DNA of 6,740 bases from Fidelibacterota bacterium (GCA_002694025.1 NZKX01000038.1:1-6740); one strand, 5' to 3'; positions 1-6,740 are shown, numbered from the stretch's first letter. Program-made: numbers and translations. The notes: generated by a model not told the origin, from the sequence alone.

Positions 1-888
1 TTTTCTTTTTTTAAGATATTCTGTAAGGCAAAACTCAAGGCTTTGATCAGTAACAATAGGGAAATAGTCTATTAAATTTTCTTGACATTGCTTCCTAAAA
101 TAATTTTGTTTTTCTTTTATTAGCTTTTTATAACTTGATCTTATATGCCATGGCTCAGTGATAACTCCTTCTCCTGTCTCCATATCCACAAACTTTGTTC
201 TTTTGCTGAAGTCAAATTCTAATTCTTTTCGATCAAAGAGTTGAAAAACTATTACTTCTTGTCTATTATGTCTGAAATGTTTAAGACCGTTCATAATTTT
301 TTTTTGGTTATCAATAAGATCGGATACCAGTATTACTAGTCCACGCTTTGAAATTCTCTCTGCCATTTCATGCAAGGTTTTTTCAATTTGGGTATCATTA
401 CCCCATTTATCATCACTTAAATTTTCAAGTATAGAGTTTAGATGGCTTGGCTTAGACTTAGGAAGTAAAAAAGAATCAATCTTAGAAGAAAATTGCACTA
501 AGCCCACTGCATCTTGTTGTTTAATCATTAAATAAGATAGAGCGGCGACAAGAGTATTAGCATATCTTAATTTAGATATATTCCTACTACTGTACATCAT
601 TGACTTACTAATATCTAAAATTAGATGAGATGATAAATTAGTTTCTTCTTCATATCTTTTAATGTAGAGCCTGTCTGTTTTCCCGTAAAGTTTCCAATCA
701 ATATGCCGAATTTCATCTCCTGATTCATAACTTCTATGCTCAGCAAACTCAACAGAAAAGCCATGGAAGGGACTGCGATGTTGACCAATGATATATCCCT
801 CAACAATTAAACGTGCTCTCAATGACATCGAATCTAATACAGCAACAGTTTCAGGTAATAGAAATTTTGATTTTTTAGAGTTTTGCAA
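1..888 (-). CDS. DUF58 / von Willebrand factor A-like protein, C-terminus cut by window edge
   Basis: The minus-strand frame is open for 296 codons and runs off the left edge; DUF58 proteins are usually about 290-300 residues, so only a few residues are probably missing. The DUF58 signature is clear: SLRARLIVEG near residues 22-31, HRSPFHGFSVEFAEHR at 37-52, then GDEIRHIDWK at 57-66 and KRYEEETN at 77-84. A vWA-like fold follows, with a MIDAS-type D92-x-S94-x-S96 (LDISKS), T166 and D190 (LVSDLID) as probable metal ligands. No signal peptide or membrane segment is visible, so it is probably cytoplasmic. An in-frame TAG lies at 898-900, and the first usable codon is TTG at 886-888, 4 bases after the moxR stop; the first ATG (826-828, residue 21) would remove the conserved FLLPE segment, so TTG is preferred. 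No Shine-Dalgarno is seen; translation is likely coupled to moxR. By family association it works with the MoxR ATPase; the molecular role is poorly known. Confidence 0.9.
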   Translation of the reverse strand, partial: MQNSKKSKFLLPETVAVLDSMSLRARLIVEGYIIGQHRSPFHGFSVEFAEHRSYESGDEIRHIDWKLYGKTDRLYIKRYEEETNLSSHLILDISKSMMYSSRNISKLRYANTLVAALSYLMIKQQDAVGLVQFSSKIDSFLLPKSKPSHLNSILENLSDDKWGNDTQIEKTLHEMAERISKRGLVILVSDLIDNQKKIMNGLKHFRHNRQEVIVFQLFDRKELEFDFSKRTKFVDMETGEGVITEPWHIRSSYKKLIKEKQNYFRKQCQENLIDYFPIVTDQSLEFCLTEYLKKRK

Positions 889-892
889 GAAA

Positions 893-1885
893 TTATTCTA
901 TATTTTCTATAAGCTGTAAAATTATATCTTCAACTTTGAGTCCTTCAGTCTCGGCATTAAAATTTGTTAATACTCGATGTCTTAAAATTGGAATAGCTAA
1001 GGATTTGATATCATCAATATTTGCAGTGGGTCGCCCATCAAGAGCAGCCTTAGCTTTGGAGCCAAGAATTAAGAATTGAGATGCTCGAGGGCCTGCTCCC
1101 CATGAAATTGAATCCTTAATAAAATTAGGTGCATTCTTGGAACCAGGTCGAGTTGCGGAAACTAGTTTTACAGCATATTCAACAACATTATCAGCAACAG
1201 GGACTCTACGCACAAGATTTTGGTAGTTTTTTATATCTAACTTTTCCAAAACTGGAGAAAGCGTATTTTCTATAGATTTAGTTGTTTGCCTAACGATAGA
1301 TATTTCTTCTTCATTTGTAGGATAATTAATTTGAAGATTAAACATAAACCGATCTAACTGTGCTTCAGGGAGAGGGTATGTACCCTCCTGTTCAATGGGG
1401 TTCTGAGTGGCCAACACGAAAAAAGGTTCATCTAAATTATAAGTTTTACCTCCGGATGTTACTTTGTGTTCTTGCATGGCTTCTAAAAGGGCAGCCTGGG
1501 TTTTTGGAGGAGTTCTATTGATTTCATCAGCTAATACAATATTTGCAAAAATAGGACCTTTGAAAAATCTAAATGATCTCTGGCCTGTTTCTTTATCTAA
1601 ATCAATCAATTCTGTACCTGTAATATCGCTAGGCATAAGGTCTGGAGTAAATTGAATTCTTTTAAATGACATATTTAAAACTTCAGAGAAGGTTTTTATT
1701 ATTAGAGTTTTTGCTAAGCCAGGAACGCCAACTAATAAAGTATGCCCATTTGATAAAAGTGCGATAAATAGCTGATCTAATATTTGTTTTTGGCCAATTA
1801 TAACTTTATTTATTTCATTAAAAAATAAATCACGAGATTTTGATAAATTTTCAAGTGCTTCTAAATCTTTTTCTGTTTCTATCAT
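893..1885 (-). CDS. MoxR-family AAA+ ATPase
   Basis: A complete 330-residue protein of normal length for the MoxR family (AAA_3 core plus lid). Walker A is GVPGLAKT at 53-60, Walker B is IVLADE at 116-121, sensor 1 lies in ATQNP at 159-163 (N162), followed by the family hallmark GTYPLPEAQLDRF at 168-180. The C-terminal lid contains sensor 2 in GAGPRAS at 263-269 (R267) and LRHRV near 301-305. Family members are cytoplasmic ATPases thought to act as chaperones that mature or insert metal-dependent or vWA-domain proteins; the DUF58 vWA protein encoded 4 bases downstream is the expected partner. The start is ATG at 1883-1885; an upstream ATG 11 bases away is out of frame. There is no clear Shine-Dalgarno. 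It is the first gene of its transcript, probably driven from the divergent region at 1886-2012. The family is certain; the specific client is not. Confidence 0.95.
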   Translation of the reverse strand: MIETEKDLEALENLSKSRDLFFNEINKVIIGQKQILDQLFIALLSNGHTLLVGVPGLAKTLIIKTFSEVLNMSFKRIQFTPDLMPSDITGTELIDLDKETGQRSFRFFKGPIFANIVLADEINRTPPKTQAALLEAMQEHKVTSGGKTYNLDEPFFVLATQNPIEQEGTYPLPEAQLDRFMFNLQINYPTNEEEISIVRQTTKSIENTLSPVLEKLDIKNYQNLVRRVPVADNVVEYAVKLVSATRPGSKNAPNFIKDSISWGAGPRASQFLILGSKAKAALDGRPTANIDDIKSLAIPILRHRVLTNFNAETEGLKVEDIILQLIENIE

Positions 1886-2012
1886 TTTAATTTCATTTTT
1901 TTGTTTAATTAATAGTTGAAGAAATTACCTAATAACGATATTTTATCTTAAAAATATATTAAAGATTTTCTAATTAAGCTTTTTTTGTCCCTACAATAAA
2001 ATTTTTTACTTT
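1886..2012. promoter_or_regulatory. Divergent intergenic region between moxR and rlmN
   Basis: These 127 bases, very AT-rich, separate two divergently transcribed genes and are the only substantial noncoding stretch in the window. They must hold promoters for both the minus-strand moxR-DUF58 pair and the plus-strand rlmN operon. A fair candidate promoter is visible only on the plus strand (see separate entry). On the minus strand several TAWAAT-like hexamers occur, but none has a convincing partner -35, so I do not call one. A weak inverted repeat, ATCTT at 1945-1949 and AAGAT at 1962-1966, sits near the middle; in sequence this AT-rich it may be chance. No riboswitch, terminator or small gene is seen. 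Confidence 0.7.
1968..1997 (+). promoter_or_regulatory. Candidate sigma70-like promoter for the rlmN operon
   Basis: TACAAT at 1992-1997 is one mismatch from the TATAAT consensus. A weak -35-like TTCTAA at 1968-1973 lies 18 bases upstream. The -10 ends 15 bases before the rlmN ATG, so the predicted transcript would start only about 8-9 bases ahead of the start codon, giving a near-leaderless message. This fits the lack of any Shine-Dalgarno before rlmN. Visual match only; the -35 is poor. Confidence 0.4.
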
Positions 2013-3053
2013 ATGGAATTAAAAGACAATAAACATTATCCTTCATTGATTGGGCGATCAATTGAAGAATTGGAGATTATTTCTACTTCAATAGGAGAAC
2101 CACCTTACAGAGGTAGGCAGCTCTTTGATTGGATTTATAGAAAAAAAGTTGATGACGTCACTAAAATGACAGACCTGTCAAAATTATCTCAAGATAAACT
2201 TAAGGTTTATCCTATGCATCCATTAAAAATCTTAAAAACAAATAATTCATTATCAAAAAAAACACAAAAATACCTTTTCATTACAAAAAATGGTAATAAA
2301 ATTGAATCAGTATTAATGAAAAAGGGTAATTATACTACTCTATGTTTATCAACCCAAGTTGGTTGTGCTGTAGATTGTGCATTTTGTGCCACTGCTAAGA
2401 TGGGGTTTATCCAAAATTTATCAACGGGAGAAATTATTGATCAGTATCTTCAATTAGCAAAAATATCTGTTACTAAAATTACTAATGTAGTCTTCATGGG
2501 AATGGGAGAGCCATTCCTTAACTATGAAAATTCTATTGCTGCAGCAAGGCTTCTTAACCATGTAAAAGGTATTAACCTTGGAGCACGAAGGATTACGATT
2601 TCAACTGCAGGGATAATAGGGAAAATAAAAAAATATACCTCAGAGAAGCATCCATATAGATTGGCCGTTAGTTTAAATAGTACAAATCAAAATCAGAGAT
2701 TAAAAATTATGCCAATAACAAAAAATCATACATTCATCAATTTATTAAGCGCAATCAAAGATTATACTATTAAAACCCGCAGGCGAATTACTATTGAATA
2801 TGTACTTATTTCAGGTATTAATGATTGCCAAAAAGATTCTATTAAGTTAAGAGAGATATTATCCTCGATTAAATGCAATTTGAATATTATTCCGTATAAT
2901 GAAATAAATAGTACCCATAAACGGCCAGAAAAAAACCTTATTAAAGACTTCTTAAACCCTTTATTAAATGCACCTTTCCCTGTCACTGTTCGCTGGAGCA
3001 AAGGACAGGATATTGATGCAGGATGTGGTCAGTTAGCAACAAATGTTAAATGA
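2013..3053 (+). CDS. rlmN: Dual-specificity 23S rRNA/tRNA adenine-C2 methyltransferase RlmN
   Basis: A full-length 346-residue radical SAM enzyme. Members methylate C2 of A2503 in 23S rRNA, and in some bacteria A37 of tRNAs, in the cytoplasm, tuning peptidyl-transferase function and decoding accuracy. The 4Fe-4S/SAM motif CxxxCxxC is C118-C122-C125, followed by FCATAKMGF. The two methylation cysteines are both present: C111 (TLCLSTQVGC), equivalent to E. coli C118, and C338 in DAGCGQL, equivalent to E. coli C355. VFMGMGEP at 160-167, RRITISTAG at 192-200 and LAVSLN at 217-222 are further family motifs. The presence of the -7 cysteine and the C-terminal Cys fits RlmN; Cfr, which also modifies C8, cannot be wholly excluded by motif alone but the length and N-terminal region (PYRGRQLFDWIY at 31-42) are RlmN-like. 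No Shine-Dalgarno precedes the ATG. Its TGA overlaps the start of the PNP gene by 4 bases. First gene of a three-gene operon. Confidence 0.95.
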   Translation: MELKDNKHYPSLIGRSIEELEIISTSIGEPPYRGRQLFDWIYRKKVDDVTKMTDLSKLSQDKLKVYPMHPLKILKTNNSLSKKTQKYLFITKNGNKIESVLMKKGNYTTLCLSTQVGCAVDCAFCATAKMGFIQNLSTGEIIDQYLQLAKISVTKITNVVFMGMGEPFLNYENSIAAARLLNHVKGINLGARRITISTAGIIGKIKKYTSEKHPYRLAVSLNSTNQNQRLKIMPITKNHTFINLLSAIKDYTIKTRRRITIEYVLISGINDCQKDSIKLREILSSIKCNLNIIPYNEINSTHKRPEKNLIKDFLNPLLNAPFPVTVRWSKGQDIDAGCGQLATNVK

Positions 3054-3853
3054 TGGACATAGATAGAGAACAAATAGCGTCTAATTTTATTTTAAAAAAT
3101 ACCTCATTCTCTGGTAAAACAGCAATAATACTTGGATCTGGACTAGGAGAATATGCTGAGGTGTTGACTAGTAGAAAACACTTAAACTACTCGGAAATTC
3201 CATATTATCCGATATCGAATGTGGAGGGACATACTGGGGAGTTAGTTATAGGAAAAGTATTTGGCAAAGAGATTATCATAGCAAATGGAAGAGTACATTG
3301 CTATGAAGGATACGACAGAAAGAGAGTTACGTTTGCAGTCAGAGTTTTAAAAAAATGTGGGGTTCAAAATCTGATTATCACAAATTCTTCAGGTAGCTTA
3401 AATATAGAAAATAAACCAGGGACTTTAATGATCATAAAAGGTCACATGGACTGTACTTTTCAAAATCACTATCAAAATTTAAAATTAATTAAAGGTAATA
3501 ATTTTCACTCGAAAAAATTAATAAAACTATCAGAAAAAGTCGCGATAGAAAATGAAATAAAAGTAACATTTGGAAATTATTGTTGGGTTTTAGGACCATC
3601 ATATGAAACTCCAGAAGAAATCAATTATTTCAAATCATATAATGGAAGTGCAGTTGGAATGAGTACATTACCAGAAATTGAAGAGGGAAAAGAGCAAGGT
3701 TTGGATGTACTTTCATTAGCATTGCTTACAAACTATGCTGCTGGTATAAATAAAAGTATTTTATCTCATGGAGAGGTTATAGAGGTTGCATCCAAATCTA
3801 AAATAGTACTAATAAAAATATTATCTGGTATAATAAAAGGTATCGAAGAATGA
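3050..3853 (+). CDS. punA: Class I (trimeric) purine nucleoside phosphorylase
   Basis: A 267-residue cytoplasmic enzyme expected to split purine (deoxy)nucleosides with phosphate into free base and (deoxy)ribose 1-phosphate for salvage. Phosphate-site motifs are GSGLG at 29-33 (S30), GRVHCYEGY at 80-88 (R81, H83) and TNSSGS at 111-116. Base and sugar contacts by analogy with the human enzyme are Y185-E186 in GPSYETP, AVGMST at 201-206 (M204, S205), N228 in TNYAAG and H240 in SHGEV. Having Glu plus Asn rather than the Asp pair of 5'-methylthioadenosine phosphorylase argues for 6-oxopurines (inosine, guanosine) over MTA. The segment 130-180 is odd: the usual DHINL is replaced by GHMDC and the loop is about ten residues shorter than in human PNP. 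The ATG overlaps the rlmN TGA; a second ATG follows immediately, so the true start may be one codon later. No Shine-Dalgarno, consistent with coupling. The symbol is by family and could be disputed. Confidence 0.88.
   Translation: MMDIDREQIASNFILKNTSFSGKTAIILGSGLGEYAEVLTSRKHLNYSEIPYYPISNVEGHTGELVIGKVFGKEIIIANGRVHCYEGYDRKRVTFAVRVLKKCGVQNLIITNSSGSLNIENKPGTLMIIKGHMDCTFQNHYQNLKLIKGNNFHSKKLIKLSEKVAIENEIKVTFGNYCWVLGPSYETPEEINYFKSYNGSAVGMSTLPEIEEGKEQGLDVLSLALLTNYAAGINKSILSHGEVIEVASKSKIVLIKILSGIIKGIEE
3835..3840 (+). promoter_or_regulatory. Ribosome binding site of the M20 gene
   Basis: AAAAGG lies inside the end of the PNP gene with 9 bases before the ATG at 3850. It is the best Shine-Dalgarno-like sequence before any gene in the window and supports the overlapping ATGA start. 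Confidence 0.45.
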
Positions 3854-5016
3854 ATATACGAAACGAAGTAAAAATAATTAAAGAACAAATAATAAGTTGG
3901 AGACGCTACTTCCACGAAAACCCAGAGCTTAGTTTCAAAGAGTTTAATACTGCAAAAAAAATTACCTCTGAATTAAAATCTATGGGGTTTAAACCAAAAA
4001 CTAAAGTTGGAAGAACAGGTGTCACTGCTGATCTGATTTTTGGAGATGGACCAGTTATTGGATTTCGCGCTGATATGGATGCTCTACCTATACAAGAGAC
4101 AAGCGGTTTGTCATTCGCATCCAAAAATAATGGTGTCATGCATGCTTGCGGACATGATGCGCATGTAGCTATGCTTTTAGCAACTGCTAAAATCATGAGC
4201 CAAAAAAGTAATCAATATAAAGGCACTATTCGGTTTATATTTCAACCAGCAGAGGAGGGCGCGGGCGGTGCTAGGTATATGATAGAAGATGGATGTTTGA
4301 ATGGATTAGATGAAATATATGGTATCCATGTATGGAATTATCAACCCTTTGGTGAAGTTGGTGTAAAATCAGGACCGGTTATGGCATCTGCAGATATGTT
4401 TGATATAAAAATTAAGGGTGTTGGGGGGCATGGAGCAGCGCCACAAGGAACTGTTGATGCAATAATTATAGCCTCTCATTTAATACAGGCTCTGCAAACA
4501 ATTGTTAGCAGGAATACAAATCCCTTGGACTCTACAGTAGTTACTGTAGGTAAAATAAACGGAGGTCATAATTTTAATATTATTGCTGACGAGGTAAACC
4601 TTTCAGGAACTACTAGAGCATATTCAGAACAAAATCGAATATTAATAAAATCGAGGATGAAGGAAATCATAAGAGGTATCGCAAACACTTATAATGCAGA
4701 TATTGATTTAGACTACAAAGATGGTTATCCGCCCACAATTAACCATAAAAGTCAGAGCGAAACAGTTTTGGAGGCAGCAAAAAAAGTAGTTGGTGAGAAA
4801 GCTGGGAGTCCATACCTATCAATGGGTGGGGAAGATTTTTCTTATTATTTACAAAAAGTTCCAGGATGTTTCTTTTTTGTAGGGTCTGCCCCCAATAAAC
4901 AAAAATTATTTGAAACGCCTCATCATTGTTCACATTTCAACATGGACGAGAGGGCTTTATTAGTAGGGCCATCTATATATTTAAATATCATTGATAAAAT
5001 TTTGTATAATCAATAA
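3850..5016 (+). CDS. M20D-family amidohydrolase (hippurate / N-acyl-amino acid hydrolase type)
   Basis: A complete 388-residue metallohydrolase, the usual length of the M20D group (hippurate hydrolase, N-acetyl-amino acid deacetylase, indole-3-acetyl-amino acid hydrolase). These cytoplasmic enzymes cleave an amide bond to free an amino acid. Visible motifs: WRRYFHENPELSF at 17-29, GFRADMDALPI at 71-81, HACGHDAH at 98-105 (ligands C100 and H102), QPAEEGAGGA at 132-141 (E135/E136), GIHVW at 158-162 (H160) and the final His in HHCSHF at 358-363. The dimerisation domain is inserted at roughly 185-300, with GGHGAAP at 192-198. The Cys ligand and single-chain layout place it in M20D rather than the M20A/B aminoacylase and tripeptidase groups. 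No signal peptide. It starts inside the PNP stop (ATGA overlap), so it is probably co-translated as the last gene of the operon. The true acyl substrate cannot be read from sequence; a role in amino-acid scavenging or detoxification is inference. Confidence 0.92.
   Translation: MNIRNEVKIIKEQIISWRRYFHENPELSFKEFNTAKKITSELKSMGFKPKTKVGRTGVTADLIFGDGPVIGFRADMDALPIQETSGLSFASKNNGVMHACGHDAHVAMLLATAKIMSQKSNQYKGTIRFIFQPAEEGAGGARYMIEDGCLNGLDEIYGIHVWNYQPFGEVGVKSGPVMASADMFDIKIKGVGGHGAAPQGTVDAIIIASHLIQALQTIVSRNTNPLDSTVVTVGKINGGHNFNIIADEVNLSGTTRAYSEQNRILIKSRMKEIIRGIANTYNADIDLDYKDGYPPTINHKSQSETVLEAAKKVVGEKAGSPYLSMGGEDFSYYLQKVPGCFFFVGSAPNKQKLFETPHHCSHFNMDERALLVGPSIYLNIIDKILYNQ
5010..5016. other. Convergent overlap of the M20 and ggt stop regions
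   Basis: The plus-strand TAA (5014-5016) and the minus-strand TGA (5010-5012) overlap so that the last codons of both genes share 7 bases. There is no intergenic space, and I see no hairpin with a T-run for either transcript near the junction, so any terminator must lie inside the opposing gene or be Rho-dependent. Confidence 0.85.
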
Positions 5017-6710
5017 CCTATAGCTGAAGTCTCTCCTCTGCAGTCGCCTCCCCCAAAATAACCTTGCTCTAAAATCATTATTCCATTAGCTTCTCCAATA
5101 TAACCACCTCTTTTCACTAATTTATGACCCTTTTTTTCAAGAGCTTTTTTTATGTCTTTTATCAATGATTTTGGCTCATATTGAACTACATCAGGTAGCC
5201 ATTGAGAATGAAATCTTGGAGCACAGACAGCCTCTTTGATATCCATACCATGATCCACTACATTAAGTATGGTTTGCAGAGTAGTAGTAATAATAGTTGA
5301 CCCACCTGGAGAACCAATCACCAAAAAGGGTTTATTATCTTTTAGCACAATTGTAGGAGTCATTGAGGAAAGTGGCCTTTTATTAGGTTCAACTGAATTT
5401 GCTTCATTACCAATCAATCCAAATGCATTGGGGATACCTGGTTTTGATGAAAAGTCATCCATTTCATTATTTAAAAAAAAACCAGCTCCATCTACAACAC
5501 ATCCATTTCCATAATTTAGGTTTATGGTGGTGGTTACACTAACAGCATTTCCCCAACGATCTACAACCGAGTAGTGTGTAGTTTCAGTGGATTCATAAAT
5601 CTCTTTTTTTGATGCAGATATAGTATTGCTTAGCGTGGCCTTATTTAGATCAATATTTTTTATTCTTTTTTTCGCGTAACTTTTAGAAGTAAGCATAGAA
5701 ATTGGAACATCCCAAAAATCAGGGTCCCCCATGTGTTCTGCTCTATCTGCATAAGCTCTTCTTTGTACTTCAGTCATTAGGTGGATGTAATTTGAAGAAT
5801 TAAAGCCTAAAGTATCCATGGGGTAGTTTTCTAACATGTTTAACATATTTATTAATAGCGCACCACCTGAGCTTGGTGGGCCCATAGAAATAATATCATG
5901 TCCCTTGTATGTACCTAAAACGGGATCTCTGTACCTTGATTCATAATTCATAAGATCTTCCTTGGTTATTAGACCATTCCCTCTCTTCATTTCTTCCACG
6001 ATCAATTGAGCAACAGGACCACTATAAAAACCATCTCGACCATACCTTGCTATTCTTTTTAAAGTTTTAGCTAAATCTTTCTGAATTAGTTTTTGACCTT
6101 TTTCCCAAGGTTTGCCATCAATTCTTATAAATATTTTTGATGCAGCTTTATTTCTTTTAAAAAAATCTTTATATGCATTTAATCTGTTTGCTTCAAAATA
6201 AGAAAGTTTAAAACCACGTTCAGCTAGATGTATTGCAGGATTTAAGACTTCTCTTAAGGATATTTTTCCAGATCCATGATCTTCAAGGGCTCGAATTAGA
6301 CCATCAACCGTGCCAGGAACACCACTGCTAGCTCTTGAAAATAGGGACATCCCAGGTATAACAGACCCGCTATCATTTAAAAACATCTTTGAATGGGCAT
6401 TTAACGGCGCTTTTTCTCTATGGTCAAGCGAAATTGATGTACCGTCAGAAAATGCAGCAACAAGAAAGCCTCCTCCACCAATATTACCATTACCAGATGA
6501 CGTAACGGCTAAAGCGAATCCAACCGCAACAGCAGCATCAATTGCATTACCTCCTTTTTTTAGGATTTCAATTCCAGCTTGGGACGCTTGATAACTTGTG
6601 GAAACGACCATCCCATTTTGTCCATATTCAGGATTTGAGGCTGCACCAATTATAAAATTTTGGAAAATTATAACTAAGCAGCAAATTCTAATATAATTTT
6701 TAATCTTCAT
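5010..6710 (-). CDS. ggt: Gamma-glutamyltransferase precursor (exported)
   Basis: A 566-residue proenzyme of the Ntn-hydrolase fold, expected to be exported, to cleave itself and then to hydrolyse or transpeptidate gamma-glutamyl compounds such as glutathione. Residues 1-24 look like a Sec signal peptide (MKIKNYIR, then a hydrophobic stretch ending IIGAA, cleavage probably after A24). Self-cleavage should occur before T377 in ETTHYSVVD, giving a small subunit of 190 residues, the same as in E. coli. By alignment with E. coli Ggt the active site is intact: R98 (HREKAP), T377, T395, N397, D419, S448-S449 (PLSSM), G469-G470 (SPGGS). E. coli Gln430 is Glu416 here, as in the human enzyme. The lid loop PGIPNAFGLIG at 424-434 is present, which favours true GGT over cephalosporin acylase. 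Start ATG at 6708-6710 is the one preceding the signal peptide; no Shine-Dalgarno is seen. Not in an operon with its neighbour, which it faces. Confidence 0.95.
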   Translation of the reverse strand: MKIKNYIRICCLVIIFQNFIIGAASNPEYGQNGMVVSTSYQASQAGIEILKKGGNAIDAAVAVGFALAVTSSGNGNIGGGGFLVAAFSDGTSISLDHREKAPLNAHSKMFLNDSGSVIPGMSLFSRASSGVPGTVDGLIRALEDHGSGKISLREVLNPAIHLAERGFKLSYFEANRLNAYKDFFKRNKAASKIFIRIDGKPWEKGQKLIQKDLAKTLKRIARYGRDGFYSGPVAQLIVEEMKRGNGLITKEDLMNYESRYRDPVLGTYKGHDIISMGPPSSGGALLINMLNMLENYPMDTLGFNSSNYIHLMTEVQRRAYADRAEHMGDPDFWDVPISMLTSKSYAKKRIKNIDLNKATLSNTISASKKEIYESTETTHYSVVDRWGNAVSVTTTINLNYGNGCVVDGAGFFLNNEMDDFSSKPGIPNAFGLIGNEANSVEPNKRPLSSMTPTIVLKDNKPFLVIGSPGGSTIITTTLQTILNVVDHGMDIKEAVCAPRFHSQWLPDVVQYEPKSLIKDIKKALEKKGHKLVKRGGYIGEANGIMILEQGYFGGGDCRGETSAIGY

Positions 6711-6728
6711 GGTTTTGTATTTAAATGT

Positions 6729-6734
6729 TTTATA
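6729..6734 (-). promoter_or_regulatory. Possible -10 element upstream of ggt
   Basis: On the minus strand TATAAA occurs 18 bases before the ggt ATG. A -35 element would fall beyond the right edge, so the call cannot be completed. The spacing again implies a very short leader, similar to rlmN. Confidence 0.22.
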
Positions 6735-6740
6735 TCTTTT

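Noticed and set aside
621..806. A 61-codon minus-strand open frame
   Set aside because: It lies wholly inside the DUF58 gene in another frame; the DUF58 frame carries strong family motifs across the same bases.
1888..1902. A four-codon upstream open frame (ATGAAATTAAAATGA, minus strand) overlapping the moxR start
   Set aside because: No ribosome binding site and too short to support; A-rich leaders make such frames often.
1945..1966. Imperfect inverted repeat ATCTT / AAGAT as an operator
   Set aside because: Only 5 bases per arm with a 12-base gap in very AT-rich DNA; expected by chance and no regulator gene is nearby.
2762..3001. A 79-codon minus-strand frame opposite rlmN
   Set aside because: Antisense shadow of the conserved RlmN C-terminal half; no recognisable motif and no promoter or ribosome site.
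3906..4196. A 96-codon minus-strand frame opposite the M20 gene
   Set aside because: Mirror of the conserved metal-binding region of the M20 enzyme; its composition is what the antisense of that region would give.
6310..6591. A 93-codon plus-strand frame opposite ggt
   Set aside because: Antisense shadow of the Ggt N-terminal part; proline-rich composition reflects the glycine-rich coding strand.

Overview
This window is an AT-rich stretch (about one third G+C by eye) of densely packed bacterial housekeeping and catabolic genes. It holds five complete genes or one-edge-truncated genes with clear family identities, plus one short intergenic region: a DUF58 protein (cut by the left edge), a MoxR-type AAA+ ATPase, the RNA methyltransferase RlmN, a class I purine nucleoside phosphorylase, an M20D amidohydrolase and a gamma-glutamyltransferase (six coding sequences in all). 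I see no RNA gene, mobile element, CRISPR array or integrase. Codon use looks even throughout, with no sign of a transferred island.

The organism is most likely a low-GC marine bacterium of the Fibrobacteres-Chlorobi-Bacteroidetes (FCB) group, perhaps SAR406/Marinimicrobia. This rests on the DUF58 sequence type (GQHRSPFHGFSVEFAEHR, then HIDWK), the moxR-DUF58 order, the RlmN C-terminus (GQDIDAGCGQLA) and generally weak or absent Shine-Dalgarno sequences. It is an inference from remembered family patterns and could be wrong.

Layout: positions 1-1885, minus strand, moxR followed after 4 bases by the DUF58 gene; this is the usual start of a 'bat-like' ATPase/von Willebrand cluster that probably continues beyond the left edge. 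Positions 1886-2012 form a 127-base divergent promoter region. Positions 2013-5016, plus strand, are a three-gene operon rlmN-PNP-M20 in which each junction is a 4-base ATGA overlap, implying translational coupling. Positions 5010-6710, minus strand, are ggt, which converges on the M20 gene and overlaps its last 7 bases.

Functionally the left pair is a chaperone-type ATPase with an envelope-related vWA partner. The central operon joins translation fidelity (rRNA/tRNA A2 methylation) with purine salvage and release of amino acids from N-acyl or amide substrates. The exported Ggt cleaves glutathione and other gamma-glutamyl compounds outside the cytoplasm. Ggt and the M20 enzyme could both serve scavenging of peptide-like nutrients, but nothing in the sequence ties them together beyond adjacency. 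I found no convincing undescribed system; the observations below are modest.
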